Shown here in pieces: positions 7,063 through 12,364 of a stretch of 14,125 nt of DNA. Each line of letters begins with the position of its first letter. Positions within the stretch are counted from its first letter, which is position 1. Made by a program: the position numbers and the translations under genes. The notes below the pieces were generated by a model, which was not told where the DNA came from, searched no databases, and saw nothing but the letters and a program-made list of their open reading frames with translations. Source of the DNA: Bacteroidales bacterium UBA5342 (GTDB lineage: Bacteria > Bacteroidota > Bacteroidia > Bacteroidales > UBA5342); contig DHQI01000114.1 of the NCBI GenBank assembly GCA_002408065.1, positions 1 through 14,125 of the forward strand. The letters run 5' to 3'.

Positions 7063-7337
7063 GAAAAAGCCTCAATAAGTATTTCTCTTTCAGCGTCTGT
7101 TAACTCACAGCCTTACTGTTTCATAGCGGCGTAAGCTAAAAAACACTTTTAACAGATCAGTTAGGTGTGACAAAGCAGATAATACATTAGGCACAAAGCC
7201 AAAGTTTTGTTTAGCAAAATAAAAGAAGCCTGTACATCTACGAAGAAGTCACTGATTTCCGCTACGGGACACCTACTTATTTTGTTTTCCATTTCAGTTG
7301 TATTCTTTTGTGGTGTATAAAACCATACTTTTTATAG

Positions 7338-7368
7338 TTGCATAACTATTACCAGTATTCTACATTTG
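7338..7368 (+). promoter_or_regulatory. Promoter upstream of the AraC-type regulator
   Basis: TTG at 7338-7340 is followed by 20 bases and a perfect -7 TACATTTG (7361-7368). Transcription would start near 7375, giving a leader of about 130 nt. A 6-bp dyad, ATAGTT-GCAT-AACTAT (7334-7349), covers the -33 element and could be an operator. Confidence 0.5.
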
Positions 7369-7413
7369 TATACTAATATTGAAATAACCGTCTACTCTCT
7401 GAAAGCACTTGGA

Positions 7414-7425
7414 AAAAGCGCAAAA
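7414..7425. promoter_or_regulatory. Candidate AraC-type operator, copy 1
   Basis: AAAAGCGCAAAA lies 82 bases before the regulator's ATG and recurs exactly at 8411-8422, before the first PPOX gene. An exact 12-mer before the regulator and before the gene next to it fits a regulator binding site. Binding is inferred. Confidence 0.35.
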
Positions 7426-7506
7426 ACGACACTTCAAAATCTACTGAATGTGGCCTTAATGTGGCATGTGAGAAAGGAAATTTGTAAAACATAAGAAGGT
7501 ATATTT

Positions 7507-8370
7507 ATGGTAAATGACATTAAGAAAGTAGCCTTTAACCGCAAGGATACTCTGGAATTTGAAATCTTGGATATAGCAAGTCGTTTCAGAGAGAAAACCG
7601 AAATGATGGTAGTGCCGCACAGAGCTCAGTTTTATCACTTACTCTGGCTCGAAAAAGCCAACGGCACACATTATTTGGATTTTAACCCAATAGATCTGCA
7701 TGACAATATGCTGATTGTTATTCCACAAAATGCCGTAAATCAATTTGACAAAAACGGCCACTACGAAGGGAAGGCAATTTTATTTACCAAAAGTTTTTTT
7801 GCTAAAAGCGAACAGGACGTTGATTTTCTGAACAAAAGTATGCTATTTAGCGATCTTTATCCTACACCAAAATTTGACATCGAACCACTCAATACTGAAT
7901 TACGCACCTATTTCAATATCTTGGAGAAAGAATACTTGCATAGTACCGACAATGTTAAATATCTAATTTTACACAACATATTAAATGCTTTTCTTTTACA
8001 ATCGGAGCGCGAAATGCACAAACAGGGTTTTCAGGAGTTAAAGTCCAGTGCTAATCTGGACTATCTAATCCTGTTCAAAGAAAAACTCGAAAAAACATTT
8101 CGAAAGGAGCGTTCTGTAAAGAATTATGCTTCTGCCTTAAATATTTCGGAAAAACGATTGCACAAAGCCACCTCCAGCCTTTTAGACAAAACACCTAAAA
8201 CCATCATTGACGAACGTGTAATATTGGAAGCCAAACGATTGTTATCACACGGTTACCAGAGTATTAAAGAAATATCCTATGAGCTGGGGTACGACGAACC
8301 TACTAATTTTATCAAATACTTTCGCCGTTACACAAATATGACGCCTTCGGAGTTTAGAGAAAATTTTTAG
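7507..8370 (+). CDS. AraC-family transcriptional regulator
   Basis: A 287-residue cytoplasmic DNA-binding protein. The N-terminal half (about 1-165) is a cupin-like sensor region of the AraC type (for example YHLLWLEKANGTHYLDFNPIDL and MLIVIPQNAVNQF). The C-terminal hundred residues hold the double helix-turn-helix: the first around 203-222 (VKNYASALNISEKRLHKATS) and the second around 252-272 (IKEISYELGYDEPTNFIKYF), ending in the family hallmark FRRYTNMTPSEFRE. A weak Shine-Dalgarno-like AAGAAGG lies seven bases before the ATG. The gene is followed in the same direction by two flavin-type split-barrel genes, one of which shares an upstream 12-base motif with it, so it probably controls them and possibly itself. 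The inducer is unknown. Confidence 0.93.
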   Translation: MVNDIKKVAFNRKDTLEFEILDIASRFREKTEMMVVPHRAQFYHLLWLEKANGTHYLDFNPIDLHDNMLIVIPQNAVNQFDKNGHYEGKAILFTKSFFAKSEQDVDFLNKSMLFSDLYPTPKFDIEPLNTELRTYFNILEKEYLHSTDNVKYLILHNILNAFLLQSEREMHKQGFQELKSSANLDYLILFKEKLEKTFRKERSVKNYASALNISEKRLHKATSSLLDKTPKTIIDERVILEAKRLLSHGYQSIKEISYELGYDEPTNFIKYFRRYTNMTPSEFRENF

Positions 8371-8410
8371 AAAAAAAATTAAAACCTTTTTTGGGCAAAA
8401 ATTATCATCC

Positions 8411-8422
8411 AAAAGCGCAAAA
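8411..8422. promoter_or_regulatory. Candidate AraC-type operator, copy 2
   Basis: The second exact copy of AAAAGCGCAAAA, 46 bases before the first PPOX start. Similarity continues beyond the core: TAACCTTTTCA here and ACGACACTTCA in the first copy share AC and TTCA at similar distances. That fits the two-half-site binding common for AraC proteins, but remains inference. Confidence 0.38.
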
Positions 8423-8467
8423 TAACCTTTTCAGCTATTACATAAATCCTCTTCTTTGCATTGTTAT

Positions 8468-8872
8468 ATGAAAGAAATACTAAAATATTTGAAAGAAAGT
8501 GGTTTGCAATACATGGCGACTACCGGTCTTGATGGCAAACCCAAAGTACGTCCTTTTCAGATGATGTTTGAAGAGAATGGCAAAATATGGTACTGTACCG
8601 GAAACCAGAAAGAAGTGTACAAAGAACTAATGGCACATCCCTATGTGGAATTTTGTGCTTCGGAAACAAAAGGAATGAGCTGGATGCGCTTAAGTGCTCA
8701 AGTACATTTTGTAAATGATATCACAATCAAAGAAAAAGTCTTGGCTCATAGTACGCTGGTACGTAATATCTACAAAACAGCAGAAAATCCTGTTTTAGAG
8801 GTTTTTTATCTCAAACAGATGAGTGCTGTTATTGCTGAAATAGGAAAAACGCCACATATTATTACTTTATAA
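8468..8872 (+). CDS. PPOX-type FMN-binding split-barrel protein
   Basis: A 134-residue single-domain protein of the pyridoxamine 5'-phosphate oxidase-like (PPOX) family, probably a cytoplasmic FMN-dependent oxidoreductase. Typical strands are visible: YMATTGLDGKPKVRPFQMMFEE (19-26 onward to the phosphate-contacting VRPF), KIWYCTGNQKEVYKEL, and VEFCASETKGMSWMRLSAQVHFVND, followed by the helix KEKVLAHSTLVRNIY. It is too short and lacks the C-terminal region of true PdxH, so pyridoxine phosphate oxidation is unlikely. The ATG at 8468 is preferred over an in-frame TTG at 8456 because it fits the normal family start MKEILKYLKESG. A weak TTTG-like promoter lies immediately upstream. It stands 97 bases after the AraC-type gene and is its most likely target. 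Confidence 0.85.
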   Translation: MKEILKYLKESGLQYMATTGLDGKPKVRPFQMMFEENGKIWYCTGNQKEVYKELMAHPYVEFCASETKGMSWMRLSAQVHFVNDITIKEKVLAHSTLVRNIYKTAENPVLEVFYLKQMSAVIAEIGKTPHIITL

Positions 8873-8897
8873 GGCCTAAATATTTCGCAAGGTATAT

Positions 8898-8905
8898 TAT
8901 TTTTG
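8898..8905 (+). promoter_or_regulatory. Possible -7 element for the second PPOX gene
   Basis: TATTTTTG matches TAnnTTTG and lies 36 bases before the ATG at 8942. No TTTG is seen at the -33 position. If used, the second PPOX gene has its own promoter besides any read-through from the first. Confidence 0.4.
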
Positions 8906-8941
8906 TAGCGGGAATATTCTCAATACAATAAATACATACCA

Positions 8942-9328
8942 ATGAGTAATCAAAAAACCATTCCACAAGAAATAAAAAAAGCCTGGGAAAACAAAAAAGG
9001 ACCTGTTGTATTCACTACTGTTTCAGCTGATTCTGAACCTAACTCTATTTACGCGACTTGTGTATCGCTTTATCAGGAAAACAGCATTATTGTAGCCAAT
9101 AATTATTTTGACAAAACAATAAAAAACATTGAAGCGGGTAGCCTTGGTTCTATTCTTTTTATCACCGGGGACGATAAGGCTTACCAAATAAAAGGAAGCA
9201 TAGAGCACGTCACAAACGGTGCTGCTTACGACAATATGAAAAGCTGGAATCCGGAACGTCTACCGGGTGTAGGTGCTGCTATTATTGCTATCGAAGAAAT
9301 TTATTGTGGAGCAGAAAAACTGCTTTAG
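8942..9328 (+). CDS. Second PPOX-type FMN-binding protein
   Basis: A 128-residue split-barrel protein similar to small FMN-binding proteins of the PPOX superfamily. The N-terminal helix (IPQEIKKAWENKKG) leads to the first strands VVFTTVSADSEPNSIYATCVSL. The central ENSIIVANNYFDKTIKNIEAGS segment carries the D/N-K-T region that contacts FMN phosphate in this family, followed by GSILFITGDDKAYQIKGSIEHV. It ends in AAIIAIEEIYCGAEKLL. It shows little obvious identity to the neighbouring PPOX protein, so it is a distinct subfamily and not a tandem duplicate. It lies 69 bases downstream in the same direction and a strong terminator follows, consistent with a regulator-plus-two-gene unit. The substrate is unknown. 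Confidence 0.82.
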   Translation: MSNQKTIPQEIKKAWENKKGPVVFTTVSADSEPNSIYATCVSLYQENSIIVANNYFDKTIKNIEAGSLGSILFITGDDKAYQIKGSIEHVTNGAAYDNMKSWNPERLPGVGAAIIAIEEIYCGAEKLL

Positions 9329-9332
9329 CCAT

Positions 9333-9382
9333 AAACATTCAAGGTTTAGACTACGTCGACAGTTTAAACCTTGTATGTTTTT
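9333..9382 (+). terminator. Strong intrinsic terminator after the PPOX genes
   Basis: A 16-bp stem pairs 9333-9348 with 9365-9380 and has a single T-T mismatch. The loop is 16 nt, and five T (9378-9382) overlap and follow the stem base. It starts four bases after the stop of the second PPOX gene. No T-run follows on the minus strand, so it probably serves only the plus strand. Confidence 0.8.
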
Positions 9383-9383
9383 A

Positions 9384-9687
9384 TTAAAAAGTAAGTTTTC
9401 GAGGGGTTTGACGGCTGTCAAATATTCTAATAATCTCAACTTGACTTAACACTAGCAGAATAGCGATAATGTAATGTTTTGTGTTTAGTTATGAAACATT
9501 TACGAATAGAAGTATCTTCGATAATCTGTGGAAAAATTAAGGGGTCTTCAACAATAAGGTTTACAGAATTATCAATCTTTTTAAGAAATCTGGAAATAAC
9601 ACGCTTACTCCATCTTGATTGAAGATAATCAAGAATTCTACGCATATCTTCATTTGAATCCGGTGACCAAATCACCTCTCTAATCAT
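9384..9687 (-). pseudogene. Frameshifted RelE/ParE-type toxin
   Basis: The frame opens with MIREVIWSPDSNEDMRRILDYL and continues with WSKRVISRFLKKI and KHKTLHYRYS, the pattern of RelE/ParE-superfamily toxins. It then runs into VKSS and a stop at 9436, about 17 residues short. One base over, the sequence continues as QVEIIRIFDSRQTPRK and stops at 9384; that is the usual conserved C-terminal strand and FDxRQxP end of this family. Joining the two frames needs removal of one base near 9445-9460 and gives about 100 residues, the normal family length. The gene starts 16 bases after the antitoxin, with an SD-like AGAGGG in the gap, so the two were probably translated together. The lost end carries residues important in many family members, so toxicity is probably lost. 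A sequencing error is the alternative. Confidence 0.75.
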
Positions 9688-9703
9688 TGAGATACCACCC
9701 TCT

Positions 9704-9928
9704 TTACCTGACTGTTACCTCTTGGTTGTTTTGACCTTCTCCCCGTTCTAACTGCTGGATGCCATGCTGTAATGCTGCTTTATGAGCTGAGCTTAAACTA
9801 CTTTTTTCTTCAATGCTTTCTCCACCGTTGATAAAGTTAGTAATTAGGCCATAGGCCTCTTTAACTTTTTCACTATTAAGGGAATCAAGCTTTCTGAAAA
9901 GGTCAACTTTTAATTCTGCAGTATTCAT
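9704..9928 (-). CDS. Antitoxin-like addiction module protein
   Basis: A 74-residue acidic and helical protein directly upstream of the frameshifted RelE/ParE-type toxin, as expected for the antitoxin of a type II pair. It has an N-terminal helical region (MNTAELKVDLFRKLDSLNSE), the segment KVKEAYGLITNFINGGE, and a C-terminal toxin-wrapping type tail (SSAHKAALQHGIQQLERGEG). This resembles the small addiction module component proteins of Bacteroidota. The ATG at 9926-9928 is chosen over an extension to 9982, which would run through the likely promoter. With the toxin broken, this gene may persist as an orphan antitoxin and possible autorepressor. The family is assigned by context and general shape, not by a diagnostic motif. 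Confidence 0.7.
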   Translation of the reverse strand: MNTAELKVDLFRKLDSLNSEKVKEAYGLITNFINGGESIEEKSSLSSAHKAALQHGIQQLERGEGQNNQEVTVR

Positions 9929-9951
9929 TGTTCTAATTGTATTTTGTAATG

Positions 9952-9983
9952 CAAAGCGATGAAACAACTCATAAAAAATCAAA
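9952..9983 (-). promoter_or_regulatory. Probable promoter of the toxin-antitoxin pair
   Basis: On the minus strand TTTG (9980-9983) is followed by 20 bases and TCGCTTTG (9952-9959), one mismatch from TAnnTTTG. It lies 24 bases before the antitoxin ATG at 9928. Confidence 0.45.
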
Positions 9984-10013
9984 CATTTTTCTCCGAACCT
10001 TAGATCTAATAAG

Positions 10014-10021
10014 TATTTTTG
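10014..10021 (+). promoter_or_regulatory. Possible -7 element for the 85-aa protein
   Basis: TATTTTTG matches TAnnTTTG and lies 17 bases before the ATG at 10039, so the leader would be only about 10 nt. No -33 TTTG is apparent. Confidence 0.4.
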
Positions 10022-10038
10022 GGAAAAAATAGAATCCT

Positions 10039-10296
10039 ATGAACACCAATCCGAAACATTACCAACTTAACTCCCGCACACTCTTGCAGGAAGTCAGCCC
10101 GGCGGAAATAGCCATCGTCAAGCGCATCAAAAGCCGCATTATCCGCAAGGATGCAGAGAAAATAGTAGCTATGGCCGGGCAAATAAAAGCGATAGAACCA
10201 GAACTTAAAGTCAGCTTGATTTGTAATGATAATATTTGCTCCAAATCTATAGCTCTTTTGGCTGAAGAGGGGCTAGAGGTAAGAATAGAAAATTAA
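10039..10296 (+). CDS. Uncharacterised 85-residue protein
   Basis: I do not recognise this protein. It is a complete 85-residue frame starting MNTNPKHYQLNSRTLLQEV, with no signal peptide or membrane segment, so probably cytoplasmic. The middle (about 20-48) is a basic, helix-forming stretch (SPAEIAIVKRIKSRIIRKDA), and the end alternates strand and helix, with two cysteines in ICNDNICSKSI and a final GLEVRIEN. Codon use and composition resemble the neighbouring housekeeping genes, and the start has a nearby -7 element, so it is probably real. It lies divergently from the toxin-antitoxin pair and ahead of rimP, from which a separate promoter divides it. The basic helix could bind nucleic acid, but this is only a guess. 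Confidence 0.65.
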   Translation: MNTNPKHYQLNSRTLLQEVSPAEIAIVKRIKSRIIRKDAEKIVAMAGQIKAIEPELKVSLICNDNICSKSIALLAEEGLEVRIEN

Positions 10297-10448
10297 ACAA
10301 CAAGAGAATTTTTGGTGTTTTTTTAAGTAAGTTCACTAACTATTTATAGCAAGAAATTGCAATCGAATTTATTGAAATTCGTGTGGCATATAGGACTGAA
10401 TCTACACTTCAATTACGAGAAAAATAAACAACTTATCAATAAAAAGTG

Positions 10449-10456
10449 TATATTTG
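10449..10456 (+). promoter_or_regulatory. -7 promoter element of the rimP-nusA-infB cluster
   Basis: TATATTTG followed by CACC is a perfect and typical TAnnTTTG element, 57 bases before the rimP ATG. Transcription would start near 10463, just ahead of a terminator hairpin in the leader. Confidence 0.6.
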
Positions 10457-10471
10457 CACCGCAGAAAAGGG

Positions 10472-10499
10472 AAGAGGACAACGATTGTCCTCTTTTTTT
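10472..10499 (+). terminator. Terminator hairpin in the rimP leader (probable attenuator)
   Basis: A perfect 10-bp stem pairs 10472-10481 with 10485-10494 around the loop CGA. Seven T (10493-10499) follow, the canonical intrinsic terminator form. It sits downstream of the apparent promoter and 14 bases before the rimP start, so it would act inside the leader and make a transcript of only about 35-40 nt unless read through. It could also stop transcripts arriving from the upstream 85-aa gene. Confidence 0.75.
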
Positions 10500-10512
10500 G
10501 TACCTTACTCAA

Positions 10513-10980
10513 ATGATTACAAAGGAATTAATACATTCATTTATCGATGAAAAGCTGGCAGAAGATGATGTCTTTGCTGTTGAAGTAAAAGTGTCGCCGG
10601 CCAATCAGATATATGTAGAAATCGACTCGTTTACGGGCGTTAGTATCAACTATTGCGTCAGCATTTCTAAAATGATAGAGGGAGAGCTCGACCGCGATGT
10701 AGAAGATTTTGAGCTCGAAGTTTCCAGCTCCAGTGCTTCTGCTCCTTTCAAAGTGTTGAATCATTTTTATAAAAATGAAAACAAGGAAGTAGAACTTTTT
10801 ACTATGGATAATAAAAAAATGTCCGGCGTACTAAAGAATGTTTCCAATGAAGGCTTTGAACTTGAAACAGAACAGATGGAAAAAGTTGAAGGCAAAAAGA
10901 AAAAACAGATAGTCGTAGAACAATATCCTTTCAAATATGATGAAGTACGCTCTGTGAGATTGGTGATAAAATTCAAATAA
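10513..10980 (+). CDS. rimP: Ribosome maturation factor RimP
   Basis: A 155-residue cytoplasmic protein that helps 30S subunit maturation. The N-terminal alpha/beta domain (1 to about 80) contains DDVFAVEVKVSPANQIYVEIDS and the family signature ELEVSSSSASAPFKVLNHFYKN, the equivalent of the LEVSSPGLDRPL segment of E. coli RimP. The C-terminal domain (about 85-155) is an SH3-like barrel (VELFTMDNKKMSGVLKNVSN, ending VRSVRLVIKFK). The ATG at 10513 is chosen because the upstream open frame runs through the leader terminator and the promoter. The gene is 51 bases ahead of nusA, the usual neighbour, with a 6-bp hairpin (10995-11011) in between. Confidence 0.93.
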   Translation: MITKELIHSFIDEKLAEDDVFAVEVKVSPANQIYVEIDSFTGVSINYCVSISKMIEGELDRDVEDFELEVSSSSASAPFKVLNHFYKNENKEVELFTMDNKKMSGVLKNVSNEGFELETEQMEKVEGKKKKQIVVEQYPFKYDEVRSVRLVIKFK

Positions 10981-11031
10981 ATAACAATAAACCCTGCTGA
11001 TATTTTCAGCATTTAGCTTTAAAAATGTAAC

Positions 11032-12267
11032 ATGGAACATATCAATTTGATAGACACATTTTCGGAGTTTAAAGAGTTAAAAAACATTGACCGTGCTACT
11101 ATGATGAGTATCCTGGAGGATGCCTTCCGTAGTGTGTTGCGCAAAATGTTTGAAAGTGATGATAATTTTGACGTCATCATTAACCCGGATAAAGGTGACT
11201 TTGAGATTTGGCGTAACCGAGAAGTGGTAGAAGATGGTGAAGTGGAGAATCCGAACACTCAGATTTCACTTACAGATGCTAAGAAAATTGACGAAGATTA
11301 TGAAGTTGGTGAGGAATGCTCCGATGAGGTTCGTTTTATCGATTTCGGTCGCCGCGCTATTCTTAACTTACGTCAGAGCCTTTCTGGAATGATAATGGAA
11401 TTGGAAAAAGACCAAATCTATGCCAAATACAAAGACCGCGTAGGTGATATCATTACTGCTGAAGTATATCAGATCTGGAAAAAAGAAATGCTCTTGATGG
11501 ATGACGAGGAAAACGAACTTATCTTGCCACGCAACGAGCAAATTCCAAGCGACTTTTTCCGTAAAGGCGACACCGTACGCGCTGTAGTTTCTAAAGTAGA
11601 GATGCGCAACAATAATCCACTGATTTTTGTATCCCGTACTTCTCCTGTATTTCTGGAGCGTTTGTTTGAATTAGAGATTCCGGAAATCTTCGATGGACTG
11701 ATTACAATTAAGAAGATTGTACGTATACCTGGCGAGCGTGCTAAGGTAGCTGTGGAATCTTACGACGAACGCATCGATCCGGTAGGTGCTTGTGTAGGGG
11801 TAAAAGGTGGACGTATTCACGGTATTGTTCGTGAATTGAAAAACGAAAATATCGATATCATTAACTATACCGCCAACACATCACTATTGATTACGCGTGC
11901 TTTAAGCCCGGCAAAAGTGACTTCGGTAAAACTGGACGATGATAATATGCGTGCTAATGTTTATCTGGAACCTGATGAGGTTTCTCTCGCCATTGGTAAA
12001 GGTGGTATGAACATTAAACTAGCCAGTCAGCTGACCGGATATGAAATAGATGTTTACCGTGAATCGGCACAGGACGAAGAAGATGTAAATCTTGATGAAT
12101 TTAGCGACGAAATAGACGGATGGGTAATTGATGCCCTTAAAGCTATTGGTTGCGACACAGCTAAAAACGTGTTGGAGCTCACCAATAAAGAGCTACTGCA
12201 CCGTACCGATTTAGAAGAAGAAACGATCGAAGATGTGATCCGTATTCTTTCTGCTGAATTTGAATAA
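11032..12267 (+). CDS. nusA: Transcription termination/antitermination factor NusA
   Basis: A 411-residue RNA polymerase-binding factor controlling pausing, termination and antitermination. Domains in order are: the N-terminal polymerase-binding domain (about 1-130, with FSEFKELKNIDRATMMSILE and the conserved FGRRAILNLRQ); S1 (about 137-202, VGDIITAEVYQI to NPLIFVSRTSP); KH1 (about 220-290, VGACVGVKGGRIHGIVREL); and KH2 (about 300-342, VSLAIGKGGMNIKLASQLTGYEIDV). A short C-terminal helical part (358-411) follows, with GCDTAKNVLELTNKELLHRTDL resembling a helix-hairpin-helix unit. It lacks the two full acidic repeat domains of the 495-residue E. coli protein. Since NusA stimulates termination at hairpins and controls its own operon in E. 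coli, the leader terminator may be its target; this is inference. Confidence 0.97.
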   Translation: MEHINLIDTFSEFKELKNIDRATMMSILEDAFRSVLRKMFESDDNFDVIINPDKGDFEIWRNREVVEDGEVENPNTQISLTDAKKIDEDYEVGEECSDEVRFIDFGRRAILNLRQSLSGMIMELEKDQIYAKYKDRVGDIITAEVYQIWKKEMLLMDDEENELILPRNEQIPSDFFRKGDTVRAVVSKVEMRNNNPLIFVSRTSPVFLERLFELEIPEIFDGLITIKKIVRIPGERAKVAVESYDERIDPVGACVGVKGGRIHGIVRELKNENIDIINYTANTSLLITRALSPAKVTSVKLDDDNMRANVYLEPDEVSLAIGKGGMNIKLASQLTGYEIDVYRESAQDEEDVNLDEFSDEIDGWVIDALKAIGCDTAKNVLELTNKELLHRTDLEEETIEDVIRILSAEFE

Positions 12268-12282
12268 ACATTGGGGGTTTTA

Positions 12283-12314
12283 CTACTATCTTCCCTGATA
12301 AATAGTGGATTTTT
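12283..12314 (+). terminator. Weak terminator-like hairpin between nusA and infB
   Basis: CTACTAT (12283-12289) pairs with ATAGTGG (12302-12308), including one T-G wobble, around a 12-nt loop, followed by A and five T (12310-12314). It starts 15 bases after the nusA stop. The stem is short and AT-rich, so it could at most lower transcription of infB partially. Confidence 0.3.
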
Positions 12315-12364
12315 AACAATAAAGTATTTGTAATTACTAATTCGTAATTCATAATTGAATAAGT

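Larger units (their letters stand above)
7009..7506. other. Intergenic region between divergent nuclease and araC-type genes
   Basis: About 500 bases with no convincing gene on either strand. It holds the consensus minus-strand promoter (7032-7062), a plus-strand promoter for the AraC-type gene (7338-7368) with a dyad over its -33 element, and the AAAAGCGCAAAA motif at 7414-7425. A short minus-strand stretch (7056-7124) reads like the end of a protein but contains an in-frame stop. A 43-codon minus-strand frame (7161-7292) has no supporting signal. The rest shows nothing I can name. Confidence 0.6.

Noticed and set aside
7161..7292. 43-codon minus-strand frame beginning MENKISRCPVAEISDFF
   Set aside because: No promoter or ribosome-binding signal, no recognisable motif, and a length expected by chance in this gap.
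9929..9982. 18-residue N-terminal extension of the antitoxin
   Set aside because: It would cover the likely promoter at 9952-9983, and the extra residues do not resemble an antitoxin start.
10364..10381. Perfect hairpin CGAATTT-ATTG-AAATTCG downstream of the 85-aa gene
   Set aside because: It has no following T-run on the plus strand and lies 68 bases after the stop, so there is too little to call a terminator.
10357..10512. 52-residue N-terminal extension of RimP
   Set aside because: The frame runs through the -7 element and the terminator hairpin; RimP homologues begin at the ATG at 10513.
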